34,422 nt of DNA from Rhodococcus sp. EPR-157 (GTDB taxonomy: Bacteria > Actinomycetota > Actinomycetes > Mycobacteriales > Mycobacteriaceae), in assembly GCF_001647195.1 (NCBI RefSeq), contig NZ_LVCV01000281.1:1-34422 (forward strand), given 5' to 3'. The notes beneath the pieces are model-generated. The model saw nothing but the letters and a program-made list of their open reading frames with translations. It had not been told where the DNA came from and made no database searches. The position numbers were made by a program, and so were the translations under genes. Below, in pieces: positions 8,930 through 19,086 of the stretch (the stretch's first letter is position 1; every line of letters starts with the position of its first letter).

Positions 8930-9841
8930 GTGGTCACCGTTCTCCCGGAGTCGGACTGGACAGCGAGTCGGTCGGCGCACGCCAACCGAATAGACCTGCT
9001 GATCGGCGACTACCTACAGGAACGAGCGCGGGGTGCGTATCACCCCGTACTCGATTTTCTTTTCACGTATTACAGCTTCAAGCCGGGTCATCTCAAGCGC
9101 TGGAATCCTGGCTACGGAGTGGTGCTCACGGGCGCGCAGACCGAGGACTACGCGGGCTTGGCGTCGTACGAACCGGTACCCGGCGGAGGCTATCGAGTAC
9201 GCGAGTCGCTTCTCGACCACCGCAGGTCGGCGATCGAATTCACGCTGGGGTTGCTTACGGCGACACGAGATCGTCCACCCAACCTGGGCTGCTTCGGCCT
9301 GCACGAGTGGGCCATGGTGTATCGCGGAGGCACATCGGCGCTGCGGCACGGCACGGTGCCATTGAGATTGGGGCACGACGGCACCGACGAGGTGGTCGAC
9401 TCCATGAAGCTTCGGTGCACGCATTACGACGCATTCCGGTTCTTCACCGGTGCCGCGGTGCCGCGCAATGCGCTCGTGCTGGAGCCCTCGGGGAGAACCG
9501 ATCGCGAACAGCCCGGGTGCGTGCACGCGAGCATGGATCTCTACAAGTGGAGCTACAAACTATCGCCGCTCGTCGGATCGGAGTTGGTAGCCGACTGCTT
9601 CGAGCTGGCACTTGTCGCACGGACCGTCGACATGAGAGCAAGCCCCTACGATCTGACGGCTTACCGTCTCGCGCCGATCGCGATCGAAACACCCGCGGGG
9701 CGTGCTGAATACGTGCGTGCACAGACGGACCTGACGGCCAGGGCAGCCCCTCTCCGATCGGAACTGATAGCACGGTGCCAGAATCTACTCGTGAACGGCG
9801 GTGTCCCTTCTCGGACCTACCGCCGAGTAACATCGACATAG
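8930..9841 (+). CDS. Conserved actinobacterial protein of unknown function
   Basis: The 303-residue soluble protein begins at a GTG 2 nt after the CNNM stop, so it is in the same operon. The conserved-looking core is rich in aromatic residues and histidine: [28 protein letters not shown] near residue 40, [39 protein letters not shown] and [12 protein letters not shown] recall proteins of this type carrying the automatic label 3-methyladenine DNA glycosylase, but no helix-hairpin-helix or other recognisable glycosylase motif is visible, so I do not adopt that name. The clustered His, Glu and Tyr residues would suit an enzyme with a metal or polar active site. No signal peptide or membrane segment. 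Confidence 0.85.
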   Translation: MVTVLPESDWTASRSAHANRIDLLIGDYLQERARGAYHPVLDFLFTYYSFKPGHLKRWNPGYGVVLTGAQTEDYAGLASYEPVPGGGYRVRESLLDHRRSAIEFTLGLLTATRDRPPNLGCFGLHEWAMVYRGGTSALRHGTVPLRLGHDGTDEVVDSMKLRCTHYDAFRFFTGAAVPRNALVLEPSGRTDREQPGCVHASMDLYKWSYKLSPLVGSELVADCFELALVARTVDMRASPYDLTAYRLAPIAIETPAGRAEYVRAQTDLTARAAPLRSELIARCQNLLVNGGVPSRTYRRVTST

Positions 9842-9894
9842 TTGTCGTTGGGGCACTGATACAGGTGCCTGTGACCGGAAAGAGCGAGGGAATC

Positions 9895-12069
9895 ATGACC
9901 GAACGCGAACGAGTTGGTGGTCTTCAGGTTGCCAAGGTGCTGTACGACTTCGTGCAGAACGAGGCCCTTCCGGGCACCGGTGTCGACCCTGAGCAGTTCT
10001 GGACAGGCGTCGAATCGGTGATCACCGACCTGGCACCCAAGAACAAGGCGCTACTCGCGGTGCGGGACGAGATTCAGGGCAAGGTCGATGCTTGGCACGG
10101 CGAGCACGCCGGCGCGAACTACGACCGCGCCGCCTACAAGGCGTTCCTGCAGGAAATCGGCTACCTCCAGGACGAGCCGGCCGACTTCCAGATCAGCACT
10201 TCCGGTGTCGATACCGAGATCACCTCCACGGCAGGCCCGCAGCTCGTCGTGCCGGTCCTCAACGCTCGCTTCGCAATCAACGCCTCCAACGCACGATGGG
10301 GATCGCTCTACGACGCCCTCTACGGCACCGACGCCATCTCCGAGGACGACGGCGCGGAGAAGGGCAGTAGCTACAACAAGGTCCGTGGCGACAAGGTCAT
10401 TGCGTTCGCTCGCGACTTCCTCGACGAAGCGGCTCCCCTGTCGGTCGGTAGCCACGTCGGCAGCAGCGAGTACGTCATCGACGGCGGCTCGCTGACCGTC
10501 ACTCTCGCGGACGGGTCGGCAACCGGCTTGGCCGATCCGTCGCAGTTTCTCGGCTACCAGGGCACGACGCAGGCCCCGACGGCAATTCTTCTGGTCCACA
10601 ACGGGCTGCACTTCGAAATTCAGATCGACCCGGAGAACCCGATCGGGAAGACCGACGCCGCAGGCGTCAAGGACGTCCTGCTCGAATCTGCCGTCACCAC
10701 GATCATGGACTTCGAGGATTCGGTCGCTGCAGTCGACGCCGACGACAAGGTCCTCGGTTACCGCAACTGGCTCGGCCTGATGCGAGGCGACCTCACAGAG
10801 GAGGTGGCCAAGGGCGGAAAGACGTTCACGCGCGAGCTGAACAAGGACCGCACGTACACCTCGGTCGACGGGCCCGAACTGACCCTGCACGGTCGGTCAC
10901 TGCTGTTCGTCCGCAACGTCGGCCACCTGATGACCTCCGATGCGATCCTGGACAGCGAGGGCAACGAGGTCCCCGAGGGCATCCTCGACGCACTCTTCAC
11001 CTCGCTCGCCGGGATGCACTCGTTGGCCGCGGACAACGTGTTGAAGAATTCGCGTACCGGGTCGCTGTACATCGTCAAGCCGAAGATGCACGGACCGGAC
11101 GAGGTCGCGTTCACCGCGGAGTTGTTCGCACGTGTCGAGAAGGTTCTCGGCCTGCCGGTCAACACCCTCAAGGTCGGCATCATGGACGAAGAGCGCCGCA
11201 CGACGGTCAACTTGAAGGCCGCTATCGAGGCCGCGAAGGAGCGGGTGGTGTTCATCAACACCGGCTTCCTCGACCGCACCGGCGACGAAATCCACACCTC
11301 GATGGAGGCCGGCCCCGTTGTCCCCAAGGGCGAGATGAAGGCTCAGAAGTGGATCTCGGCGTACGAGAACTTCAACGTCGACACCGGCCTCGCTGCCGGG
11401 CTGGAGGGTAAGGCGCAGATCGGCAAGGGCATGTGGGCCATGCCCGACCTGATGCACGACATGCTCGAGCAGAAGATCGCTCACCCGATGGCTGGGGCGA
11501 ACACCGCATGGGTGCCATCCCCGACTGCAGCGACGTTGCACGCCTTGCACTATCACAAGGTGGACGTCTTCGCCCGCCAGGAGGAGATCGCTCGATCCAA
11601 GCGCGCCACCGTCGACGAGATCCTCGAGATCCCCCTCGCCCCGTCCACGGACTGGTCCGAAGAGCAGAAGCGCAAAGAACTCGACAACAATTCACAGTCG
11701 ATCCTGGGGTACGTCGTCCGCTGGATCGACCACGGCGTCGGATGCTCGAAGGTTCCCGATATCAACGACATCGCGTTGATGGAGGACCGTGCGACTCTGC
11801 GTATTTCGAGCCAGTTCCTGGCGAACTGGATTCGTCACGGCATCGTGACCGAGGACGAGGTGCGCGAGTCACTGAAGCGGATGGCTCCCGTGGTGGACCG
11901 GCAGAACGCATCCGATCCGACGTACAAGAACCTGGCGCCCGACTTCGATACCAACATCGCGTTCCAAGCTGCCAGTGACCTCATTTTCCAGGGCACGAGC
12001 CAGCCGAACGGCTACACCGAGCCGATCCTGCACCGCCGCCGCCGGGAGTACAAGGCAGCTGCGAACTGA
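9895..12069 (+). CDS. glcB: Malate synthase G
   Basis: The 724-residue protein condenses glyoxylate with acetyl-CoA to give malate, completing the glyoxylate bypass and clearing glyoxylate made from glycolate, purines or glycine. The length fits isoform G (about 720-740 residues), not A. Typical motifs are [82 protein letters not shown] and [32 protein letters not shown]. The ATG at 9895 follows GAGGGAATC and begins [13 protein letters not shown]; an in-frame ATG at 9775 would overlap the previous gene and is unlikely. It corresponds to Rv1837c. Confidence 0.97.
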   Translation: MTERERVGGLQVAKVLYDFVQNEALPGTGVDPEQFWTGVESVITDLAPKNKALLAVRDEIQGKVDAWHGEHAGANYDRAAYKAFLQEIGYLQDEPADFQISTSGVDTEITSTAGPQLVVPVLNARFAINASNARWGSLYDALYGTDAISEDDGAEKGSSYNKVRGDKVIAFARDFLDEAAPLSVGSHVGSSEYVIDGGSLTVTLADGSATGLADPSQFLGYQGTTQAPTAILLVHNGLHFEIQIDPENPIGKTDAAGVKDVLLESAVTTIMDFEDSVAAVDADDKVLGYRNWLGLMRGDLTEEVAKGGKTFTRELNKDRTYTSVDGPELTLHGRSLLFVRNVGHLMTSDAILDSEGNEVPEGILDALFTSLAGMHSLAADNVLKNSRTGSLYIVKPKMHGPDEVAFTAELFARVEKVLGLPVNTLKVGIMDEERRTTVNLKAAIEAAKERVVFINTGFLDRTGDEIHTSMEAGPVVPKGEMKAQKWISAYENFNVDTGLAAGLEGKAQIGKGMWAMPDLMHDMLEQKIAHPMAGANTAWVPSPTAATLHALHYHKVDVFARQEEIARSKRATVDEILEIPLAPSTDWSEEQKRKELDNNSQSILGYVVRWIDHGVGCSKVPDINDIALMEDRATLRISSQFLANWIRHGIVTEDEVRESLKRMAPVVDRQNASDPTYKNLAPDFDTNIAFQAASDLIFQGTSQPNGYTEPILHRRRREYKAAAN

Positions 12070-12079
12070 GCGAGCCTTG

Positions 12080-12085
12080 TAACCT
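12080..12085 (+). promoter_or_regulatory. Candidate -10 element for the VWA gene
   Basis: TAACCT ends 6 nt before the GTG start at 12092 and no ribosome binding site is visible. This is the spacing expected for a leaderless transcript. The -35 region is not recognisable, so the call rests on the -10 and the missing Shine-Dalgarno sequence. Confidence 0.35.
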
Positions 12086-12091
12086 TCTCTC

Positions 12092-13819
12092 GTGGGTGAA
12101 CATCGGACCTCAGGGGGAGCCAGAGGTATCAGCAAGGGCCCGGTGATTGCGGTGGGCACCGTCGTAGTGATGGTGCTCGCCGTACTCGGGTGGTTTCAGC
12201 TACGTGAGCGAATCGCGGACCAGGGGGTGGAGGCCGCCGATACGTGTGTCGAGGGGACGGCCGTCATCCCGGTGACGGTCGACCCTGACGTCTCCTCTCA
12301 GATAACCCGGTCGGCTGCCGACTTCACAGCTACCGCCCCGGTGGTGCGAGATCACTGCATCTCGCTCGAGGTCACCACTCACGAGTCGACTCAGGTGGCC
12401 AACGCGCTCGCCGCCGACGTAGCAAGCTGGGACGACTCGATGCTCGGTCCGCTCCCCGCGCTCTGGATTCCCCGCTCCTCGGATGCGCTCGTGGATCTAC
12501 CCGTTGGAACGGTCGACGGGACTCCCCGTTCGGTCGCGAGCACGCCGGTCGTCCTTGCCGTGCCCGGCGTTGTCGCGGAAGCTCTGGATGCGGCCGATAT
12601 CGGTTGGGCAGACCTTCCTCGCCTGCAGTCGGCGCCCGACGGTATGGACACACTCGGTCTCCCCGGCTGGGGCGGGCTTCGCCTCCGTCTTCCCGTCGGT
12701 CCCGACTCCGAGTCGTCGGCTGCGGCACTCAGCGCGGTGGCGGCAACAACATACGACAGTTCGACTCCAGTGCCGGCGTCCGAGCTTGTGCGACGCAGTT
12801 CCACGGCCACCGCACTGTCCGCGTTGGCAACGACCGATCGCGGAACTCCCTCCACCACAACCGAATCGACCGACAGCGCACTCGGAATGTTGAGCCGTGA
12901 TTCGACGCCCACGTCGGATGTGCACGCTGTGCCGGTGACCGAGCAGCAGCTCGACGCCTCGGCTCAGTCCGGTCTGACCGCGTACGCGCCGAGCGGAACG
13001 ACCCCGATCGCGGACCATCCGGCGGCGATACTCGCCAGGGAATGGACGGACGAGACCAGCCGACGCGCGGCAGCGCAGTTCGTGGACTTTCTCCGACAGC
13101 CCGAGAATGCGCAGATGTTCGTCGATTCCGGCTTCGATGTCGGCGAACCACCGTCGGGATCGCCCGCCGTCGGTATTGCCGCCCAGAGCGCGCTCGTCGA
13201 CGCCGTTCTCGATCCTGCAACAACGCGTCGTGTCACGACATTGTTGGACATATCCGGCTCGATGGACACAACCGAGGGCTCCAACACCCGATTGGACAAT
13301 ACGGTCGCTGCGCTCGATCAGCAGTTCGGATCGGCCATCGACTCCTCCGAACTGGGCCTCTGGGTGTTCAGCAAGGATCTCGACGGCACCCGAGCCTTCC
13401 GAACCCTTGTGCCTACCGGCCCGATCGACGAGCCGATCGACTCGAGCACTCGCCGAGAGCAATTGATCGCTGCCGCAGGGGCAGTCCGACCTGCCACTGC
13501 CACGTCGACATACGAAGCGGTGATCGCCTCGTTCCTGGACGCTCAGGAGACCTACTCGCCCGGCAAGCCGAACAGCGTGCTGTTGGTGACGGACGGACCG
13601 AACGACGACACGACGATCACGTCCAGTCGATTCCTGTCGACGCTGTCCGAGATGGTGGATCCGACTCGCCCCATCACGATCGACGTCGTGTCCATCGGAA
13701 CCAATTCCGACGGATCGACGTTGCAGTCCATGTCCGACATCACCGGTGGATCGTTCACCACCGTCGGTTCCTCCGATGGCGCCGAGCTACCCGACCTTCT
13801 CCGAAAGCTGCTGCACTGA
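12092..13819 (+). CDS. Membrane-anchored substrate-binding-like and von Willebrand factor A protein
   Basis: The 575-residue protein has one N-terminal membrane anchor (VIAVGTVVVMVLAVLGWFQL, about 18-37) and a long extracytoplasmic part. The central region (about 55-350; SSQITRSAADFTATAPVV, LPALWIPRSSDALVDL, FVDFLRQPENAQMFVDSGFD) resembles a periplasmic solute-binding fold. The C-terminal part (about 380-575) is a VWA domain with a complete MIDAS signature DISGS (Asp386, Ser388, Ser390) and VTDGPNDD. A metal-dependent protein-binding or ligand-sensing role at the envelope is likely, but the partner is unknown. It corresponds to Rv1836c in position next to glcB. The GTG start is 22 nt after glcB. 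Confidence 0.87.
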   Translation: MGEHRTSGGARGISKGPVIAVGTVVVMVLAVLGWFQLRERIADQGVEAADTCVEGTAVIPVTVDPDVSSQITRSAADFTATAPVVRDHCISLEVTTHESTQVANALAADVASWDDSMLGPLPALWIPRSSDALVDLPVGTVDGTPRSVASTPVVLAVPGVVAEALDAADIGWADLPRLQSAPDGMDTLGLPGWGGLRLRLPVGPDSESSAAALSAVAATTYDSSTPVPASELVRRSSTATALSALATTDRGTPSTTTESTDSALGMLSRDSTPTSDVHAVPVTEQQLDASAQSGLTAYAPSGTTPIADHPAAILAREWTDETSRRAAAQFVDFLRQPENAQMFVDSGFDVGEPPSGSPAVGIAAQSALVDAVLDPATTRRVTTLLDISGSMDTTEGSNTRLDNTVAALDQQFGSAIDSSELGLWVFSKDLDGTRAFRTLVPTGPIDEPIDSSTRREQLIAAAGAVRPATATSTYEAVIASFLDAQETYSPGKPNSVLLVTDGPNDDTTITSSRFLSTLSEMVDPTRPITIDVVSIGTNSDGSTLQSMSDITGGSFTTVGSSDGAELPDLLRKLLH

Positions 13820-13822
13820 AAT

Positions 13823-14962
13823 ATGATACGACTTCTTGCGTTCGGCACCTTCCTCGCGCTCGTCGCACTGTTGCTCCATCTCAGGTACGTGCGGGCAACG
13901 CGGTTGCCCCGCCCGTACTCCATCGCGGCCGATGCCGTGCTCGTCGTGACGTGGATCCTGGCGCTCATCGGCACCGGATCGGGTGAACTGTTCGACCCGA
14001 CGTGGTCGCGACTACCCGCGTTCGTGGGGCTCAGCTGGCTCGCAGTGGTCCTGTATCTGGTATTGGGCACCTTGGCGGTAGGTATCGTCACATTCGGCAT
14101 CCGGCTCGTGATGGCGGCGCGACGTCGAGAGTCGGTCGCAGTGCGACTACGCGTGACCCGAATCGGTTCCGCCGTGGTCGCAACAGCGTCGGTTGCAGCG
14201 GTCGCGTACGGATTGATCGAGGCGGCACACCCGAAAGTCACCGATACCACCGTGGCACTGGACCGGCTACCTACCGAATTCGACGGCACCCGAGTCGCGT
14301 TGGTGTCCGATCTGCACGTCGGCCCTGCACGAGGAGCAGGCTTCGTCCAGAAAGTGGTCGACGAGGTCAATGCGCAGTCCCCGGACATCGTTGTCCTGGA
14401 CGGGGACCTGATCGACGGCACCGTCGAACTCGTAGGATCCGATCTGGCGCCGCTCGCGGAACTGTCCGCTCCACTCGGTGTATTCGCGGTCAGTGGCAAT
14501 CACGAATTCTATGCCGGAGACGGCGGCGAATGGCTCGACCTCATTCAGACTCTCGGCGTGACGGTGTTGCGGAACGAACTCCGGCCCGTCACCATCTCGG
14601 GTGCGACCATCGATATCGCAGGAATCAACGACGCAACGGCTCCGGCACCCTACGAGCCGAATCTGGCGGCGGCACTGGACGGCCGCGACCCCGACAGATT
14701 CGTCATGCTGCTGGCGCATCAACCGTTGCAGGCGTTCGAAGCCTCCGATTCAGGTGTCGACTTTCAGATGTCGGGTCATACCCATGCCGGTCAGATGTGG
14801 CCGCTGCGGTACCTCGTCCCTCTACAACAGCCCAGCATCGAAGGCCTCGACACCGTCGGTGAGACAGCGCTCTACACAACCAGGGGTGCGGGCGCGTGGG
14901 GACCCCCGGTGCGAGTTGCAGCACCGCCGGAAATTGCGATGCTGCAACTCGTTTCGAGCTAG
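13823..14962 (+). CDS. Membrane-bound metallophosphoesterase (YkuE/YaeI-like)
   Basis: The 379-residue protein has four hydrophobic segments in its first 135 residues (about 3-20, 35-52, 68-95, 114-133) and then a calcineurin-like phosphoesterase domain. The metal-binding motifs are complete: SDLHVG (Asp163, His165), GDLIDG, GNHEFY and the C-terminal SGHTHAGQ. Related YkuE/YaeI proteins act on phosphodiesters of lipids or cell wall; the substrate here is not known. The gene begins 3 nt after the VWA stop, so the two are co-transcribed. It converges on gcvP with 24 nt between the stops. Confidence 0.9.
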   Translation: MIRLLAFGTFLALVALLLHLRYVRATRLPRPYSIAADAVLVVTWILALIGTGSGELFDPTWSRLPAFVGLSWLAVVLYLVLGTLAVGIVTFGIRLVMAARRRESVAVRLRVTRIGSAVVATASVAAVAYGLIEAAHPKVTDTTVALDRLPTEFDGTRVALVSDLHVGPARGAGFVQKVVDEVNAQSPDIVVLDGDLIDGTVELVGSDLAPLAELSAPLGVFAVSGNHEFYAGDGGEWLDLIQTLGVTVLRNELRPVTISGATIDIAGINDATAPAPYEPNLAAALDGRDPDRFVMLLAHQPLQAFEASDSGVDFQMSGHTHAGQMWPLRYLVPLQQPSIEGLDTVGETALYTTRGAGAWGPPVRVAAPPEIAMLQLVSS

Positions 14963-14986
14963 TTCGAGCGAAGAACGCCTCTCGCG

Positions 14987-17839
14987 TCAGGCGAACGACT
15001 CGATGGGCGGGCACGAGCACACGAGGTTTCGATCTCCGTGCGCGCCATCGATTCTCCTGACCGCGGGCCACACCTTGGCGCGGCCGCTCACAGCCTCCGG
15101 GTACACAGCCTCTTCGCGCGAGTACGGATGACTCCACTCGCCGACGAGGCACCGAGCTGTGTGCGGTGCTCCACGCAGTGGATTGTCGGTTGCAGGCCAC
15201 TCCCCCGTGCCCACTCGATCGATCTCCGCACGGATGGCGATCATGGCGTCGCAGAACGCGTCGATCTCGTCGAGGTCTTCGCTCTCGGTGGGCTCGACCA
15301 TCAGTGTTCCAGCGACCGGGAAGCTCATAGTCGGAGCATGAAAGCCGTAGTCGGCCAAACGTTTTGCCACGTCGTCGACGGTAACGCCGGTCGATTTGGT
15401 CAGCCCACGGAGATCGAGAATGCACTCGTGTGCAACCATTCCGTTGTCTCCGGTGTACAGGACGGGAAAGTGCTCGTCGAGCCTGCGTGCGATGTAGTTG
15501 GCCGACGCAATTGCCGTGAGCGTAGCGCGCCGAAGTCCTTCCGCGCCCATCATCCGCACGTACGCCCAGGTGATCGACAGGATCGACGCGCTCCCGAATG
15601 GCGCTGCCGCCACCGGGGCTCCGCCACCGAGGTCCGGCCGCAGTGGGTGGCCGGGAAGATACGGCGCGAGATGCGACCGGACGCCGACCGGACCGACGCC
15701 AGGTCCACCACCACCGTGCGGGATGCAGAACGTCTTGTGCAGGTTCAGATGGCTGACGTCGCCGCCGAAACGACCCGGCCGCGCAAGACCGACAAGGGCA
15801 TTGAGGTTTGCCCCGTCGATGTAGACCTGGCCACCGGCGTCGTGGACCGCAGCGCAGATGTCGTCGATTTCGTGCTCGTACACCCCGTGGGTGGACGGGT
15901 AGGTGATCATGATCGCGGCGAGCGTAGTCGTGTGCTGCTCGATCTTGGCGCGGAGATCGTCGACGTCCACATCGCCGTTCGCCCGGCAGCTCACCACGAC
16001 GACTTTCATTCCCGCCATCACCGCCGAGGCCGCGTTGGTTCCGTGTGCGCTCGACGGGATCAGGCAGATCTCGCGATGAGACTCTCCTCGATCCCGGTGG
16101 TAGCTACGGATCGCGAGAAGTCCGGCGTATTCGCCCTGGCTGCCCGCATTCGGTTGCAGGCTGACGGCGTCGTAACCCGTGATGTCGACGAGCCACTTCT
16201 CGACGTCGGCGATGAGCGAACGGATACCGACTGTGTCACTGTCGGGAGCGAACGGGTGCAATCGCGCAAAGCCGGGCCACGTGATCGATTCCATTTCGGC
16301 TGTGGCGTTGAGCTTCATCGTGCACGAGCCGAGTGGGATCATGCTGCGATCGAGCGCAATATCCTTGTCCGACAGTGTTCTGAGGTACCTCAGCATCGAT
16401 GTTTCCGTGCGGTGGCGGGTGAAGGCCGGATGAGTGAGAAACTCCGACGTGCGGACCAGGGCGTCGGGGATCGAGGACTCCTGGTCCACGGTGGGGTGCT
16501 TCGCACCGAATGCGGCCAGCACTGCCTCGATGTGCGCCGGTGTCGTGGCTTCGTCGCATGCGACGCCGACCCTGTCGTCGTCGACGAGTCGTAGGTTGAT
16601 CCCTGCCTGCTTCGCGGCGTGGACCACGGTCCGTGCGCGTCCGGGAACGACGGCGGTGACGGTGTCGAAGAAGGCCTCACCGGCCAGCTCGACACCTGCT
16701 TCCCGCAAACCACGCGCGAGGGATCGAGCATGCCCGTTGACCTGTTGGGCAATTGCACGTAAACCGGAGCTTCCGTGGTAACTCGCATACATCGCAGCAA
16801 CGATCGCCAAAAGCACCTGAGCAGTGCAGATGTTGGAGGTGGCCTTCTCCCGTCGGATGTGCTGTTCTCTGGTCTGCAGCGCCAATCGGTAGGCAAGGTC
16901 GCCGTCGGCGTCTACCGACACTCCGACCAAGCGCCCCGGGAGTTGGCGTGCATGTGCCGACCGAACTGCCAGATAGCCGGCGTGTGGGCCGCCGTACCCC
17001 ATGGGTACGCCGAACCGCTGAGTAGTGCCGAAGCAGACGTCTGCGCCGAGTTCACCCGGTGGCGTCGTGATCGTCAACGCCAGCAGATCGGCCCCGACGG
17101 CAGCGAGCGCCCCACGCTCATGCGCTTGTTCGATCATGCGGCGGTGGTCGACCAGGATTCCCGAAGCACCAGGGAATTGAGCCAGGACACCGAAGAAGTC
17201 ACCGTCAGGCATACCCTGAGCCACATCGTGTCGGACCAACTCGATCCCCAGCGGCTCCGCGCGGGTCTCGAGGACTGCGAATGTCTGTGGAAAGACGTCG
17301 GTGTCCACGACGAATCTCGGCGAAGTAGAGCTGCGGTTGGCGCGACGTAGGAGCGTCATCGCTTCGGCCGCCGCAGACGCCTCGTCGAGCATCGAGGCGT
17401 TTGCGACGTCCATGGCGGTGAGATCGGACACCATCGTCTGAAAATTCAGCAACGCCTCGAGACGGCCCTGGCTGATCTCTGGCTGGTAGGGCGTGTACGC
17501 GGTGTACCACGCGGGATTCTCGAGAATTCCCCTGGTGAGGACCGGCGGAGTCAGGGTGTCGTAGTAACCGAGACCGATCATCGACGTCGCGACGGTGTTC
17601 TGTGCTGCGAGATCGGCCAGTTCGGCGAGTGCGTCGTGTTCACCGATCGGTTGTGGGAGGACGTCGAGCCCATCGGAGATGCCGTCGGCGGAGGTGTCGA
17701 GAATCGACGCGGGTACAGCACGCGTAGCCAATTCCTCGAGGGAAGCTACTCCGACGGTATCGAGGATCCGCACCAATTCCTGGCGATCGGGGCCGATATG
17801 GCGATCGGAAAAGGACGGGCGAGAGGTCTGCTCGGTCAC
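14987..17839 (-). CDS. gcvP: Glycine dehydrogenase (aminomethyl-transferring), P-protein
   Basis: The 950-residue single-chain P-protein decarboxylates glycine using PLP and passes the aminomethyl group to lipoyl-GcvH. The N-terminal half starts with [10 protein letters not shown]; the C-terminal half carries the PLP-lysine motif [18 protein letters not shown] at about residue 700, preceded by [10 protein letters not shown]. Length is that of the fused alpha/beta form. The start is the GTG at 17839: GGAG lies 6 nt upstream and the family N-terminus follows. A more upstream in-frame ATG at 17947 falls within the riboswitch and is rejected. The tandem glycine riboswitch upstream indicates induction by glycine. 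gcvH is 3.3 kb away in the upstream operon; gcvT and lpd are not in this window. Confidence 0.96.
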   Translation of the reverse strand: MTEQTSRPSFSDRHIGPDRQELVRILDTVGVASLEELATRAVPASILDTSADGISDGLDVLPQPIGEHDALAELADLAAQNTVATSMIGLGYYDTLTPPVLTRGILENPAWYTAYTPYQPEISQGRLEALLNFQTMVSDLTAMDVANASMLDEASAAAEAMTLLRRANRSSTSPRFVVDTDVFPQTFAVLETRAEPLGIELVRHDVAQGMPDGDFFGVLAQFPGASGILVDHRRMIEQAHERGALAAVGADLLALTITTPPGELGADVCFGTTQRFGVPMGYGGPHAGYLAVRSAHARQLPGRLVGVSVDADGDLAYRLALQTREQHIRREKATSNICTAQVLLAIVAAMYASYHGSSGLRAIAQQVNGHARSLARGLREAGVELAGEAFFDTVTAVVPGRARTVVHAAKQAGINLRLVDDDRVGVACDEATTPAHIEAVLAAFGAKHPTVDQESSIPDALVRTSEFLTHPAFTRHRTETSMLRYLRTLSDKDIALDRSMIPLGSCTMKLNATAEMESITWPGFARLHPFAPDSDTVGIRSLIADVEKWLVDITGYDAVSLQPNAGSQGEYAGLLAIRSYHRDRGESHREICLIPSSAHGTNAASAVMAGMKVVVVSCRANGDVDVDDLRAKIEQHTTTLAAIMITYPSTHGVYEHEIDDICAAVHDAGGQVYIDGANLNALVGLARPGRFGGDVSHLNLHKTFCIPHGGGGPGVGPVGVRSHLAPYLPGHPLRPDLGGGAPVAAAPFGSASILSITWAYVRMMGAEGLRRATLTAIASANYIARRLDEHFPVLYTGDNGMVAHECILDLRGLTKSTGVTVDDVAKRLADYGFHAPTMSFPVAGTLMVEPTESEDLDEIDAFCDAMIAIRAEIDRVGTGEWPATDNPLRGAPHTARCLVGEWSHPYSREEAVYPEAVSGRAKVWPAVRRIDGAHGDRNLVCSCPPIESFA

Positions 17840-17892
17840 GGGCACTCCAGTGGCTTCATGCTGACGGCGGTGGTACGACCGCGCGTATGTGC

Positions 17893-18118
17893 GGCCGCCC
17901 TCCCCCTCTGTCGCATGCTCACCGAAACGAGCGCCTGAGAGATTCACGTCCTACGACCGAAGCGGCCGCACGAGCTTTCCCCTTGGGCGGATGGGTGATC
18001 CCATCACTTTCCAGAGTCGTCGAAGCTCACACGGTCCGTGTGCCTGAGAGATTGACGGGGAGGTATTGCTCCTTCGGCGTCCGGAACTGGCGGTCCCGGA
18101 ACTCTCCCGCGCAAGCGC
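17893..18118 (-). ncRNA. Tandem glycine riboswitch upstream of gcvP
   Basis: On the minus strand the first aptamer contains GGGAGAG, the core GCCGAAGGAGCAA (about 18064-18077) and CTCTCAGGCA. The second, beginning at CTCTGGAAAG near 18016, has a less usual core CCCAAGGGGAAA, a second CTCTCAGGC and closes with CAGAGGGGGAG near 17901-17910, which pairs with CTCTGG. This is the standard two-aptamer order of glycine riboswitches ahead of gcv genes. Sequence GCGGCCGCAC just after the second aptamer (17889-17898) is complementary over 10 nt to a segment inside that aptamer (17962-17971), giving a plausible switching pairing. Ends are approximate. Confidence 0.9.
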
Positions 18119-18132
18119 GACTGACTCGAATC

Positions 18133-18816
18133 TTAGCCGGTCTTGCGGCTGGCGCGACTCTTGCGCCGCGAAGCCAACTCGTCCTCGGGGCTCGCTTCTG
18201 CTTCCCCACCATCGGCGCGCTCCGCGGGGAAGTCGGCAATGAGTCCTGTGAGCTCGCGCATCGCGCCGTTGACCGCGATGCCGAACACACCCTGCCCACC
18301 CTGCAACAGATCCACGACCTCTTCGGCCGACGTGCACTCGTACACCGTCGTACCGTCCGAGAACAACGTGATGTTGGCCAGATCGCCCACACCTCGTTGA
18401 CGAAGATGGTCGACCGCGACGCGAATGTTCTGCAGAGAGATACCGGTGTCGAGCAATCGCTTGACAATTTTCAGTACGAGCATGTCCTTGAAGGAGTACA
18501 GGCGCTGACTACCCGATCCTGCTGCCCCGCGAATAGACGGGACCACCAGACCGGTGCGAGCCCAGTAGTCCAACTGGCGATAGGTGATACCTGCGATCTG
18601 GCACGCACTGGGAACGCGGTAGCCGACCAGCTCGTCCGGAATGGAGTCGTCCGGGAACAACCCCGGCTGGAAGTCTCCGACCGGAGTCGCAACAGCGCTC
18701 GAATCCGAGGCGCTGACCGCGGCCTCATCGGACGGAGTCTCATCCCCCACCGTGAGACTCGCCTCCGGTGCAGCTGTCGCTGAACTCTGGTGGCGCTCCT
18801 GCGGCTGATCTCCCAC
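18133..18816 (-). CDS. MerR-family regulator, McdR/Rv1830 type
   Basis: The 227-residue protein has an N-terminal acidic, low-complexity stretch of about 60 residues and then a MerR winged helix-turn-helix (about 65-135; YRVPSACQIAGITYRQLDYWARTGLVVPS, YSFKDMLVLKIVKRLLDTGISLQNIR). A C-terminal part with VYECTSAEEVVDLLQGGQGVFGIAV and a basic tail follow. No metal-binding cysteine cluster is present, so it is not a metal sensor of the classic type. The GTG at 18816 follows GAGGGAGCA; an upstream in-frame ATG at 18930 is unlikely. By synteny it matches Rv1830, described as a cell-division regulator in mycobacteria. The gcvP riboswitch lies immediately downstream. An inverted repeat of MerR-operator form is about 225 nt upstream. 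Confidence 0.9.
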   Translation of the reverse strand: MGDQPQERHQSSATAAPEASLTVGDETPSDEAAVSASDSSAVATPVGDFQPGLFPDDSIPDELVGYRVPSACQIAGITYRQLDYWARTGLVVPSIRGAAGSGSQRLYSFKDMLVLKIVKRLLDTGISLQNIRVAVDHLRQRGVGDLANITLFSDGTTVYECTSAEEVVDLLQGGQGVFGIAVNGAMRELTGLIADFPAERADGGEAEASPEDELASRRKSRASRKTG

Positions 18817-19034
18817 TGACTGCTCCCTCTTCGGATGTCTCGACACTGCGTTCGGAACGAGTGACCTCGGTCCCGTCGAGACGGATCCCGACGTACTGCC
18901 GCGTGAAGTTCCACTCCGCGTACCAGGCAAAGACTACGCCCACCCGCGGATCGGCGACATACGATCACCGAAGGCGTGCTTCACAACCGGAACGCTATGG
19001 GTCGTTCGATTCGAAATCAACGCAACGCGCCGTA

Positions 19035-19057
19035 AACCTGAACCTAAAGTTGAGGTT
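19035..19057. promoter_or_regulatory. Candidate MerR-type operator
   Basis: AACCTAAAGTTGAGGTT (19041-19057) is an inverted repeat with arms AACCT and AGGTT around 7 nt. An extra AACCT half-site sits at 19035-19039. It lies in the 270-nt stretch between the bifunctional nuclease gene and the MerR gene, about 225 nt upstream of the MerR start. The size and spacing are those of operators that MerR dimers bind between -35 and -10. Nothing else is recognisable in 18817-19086. Confidence 0.5.
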
Positions 19058-19086
19058 GAGACTCTTCCGTTACCAAGTGGAGGCGT

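Noticed and set aside
8930-9841. 3-methyladenine DNA glycosylase label
   Set aside because: No helix-hairpin-helix or AAG-type motif is visible; the name rests on remembered automatic annotation.
15038-16594. 518-codon plus-strand frame opposite gcvP
   Set aside because: Arg/Asp/Val-rich without domain signs; gcvP on the other strand is certain.
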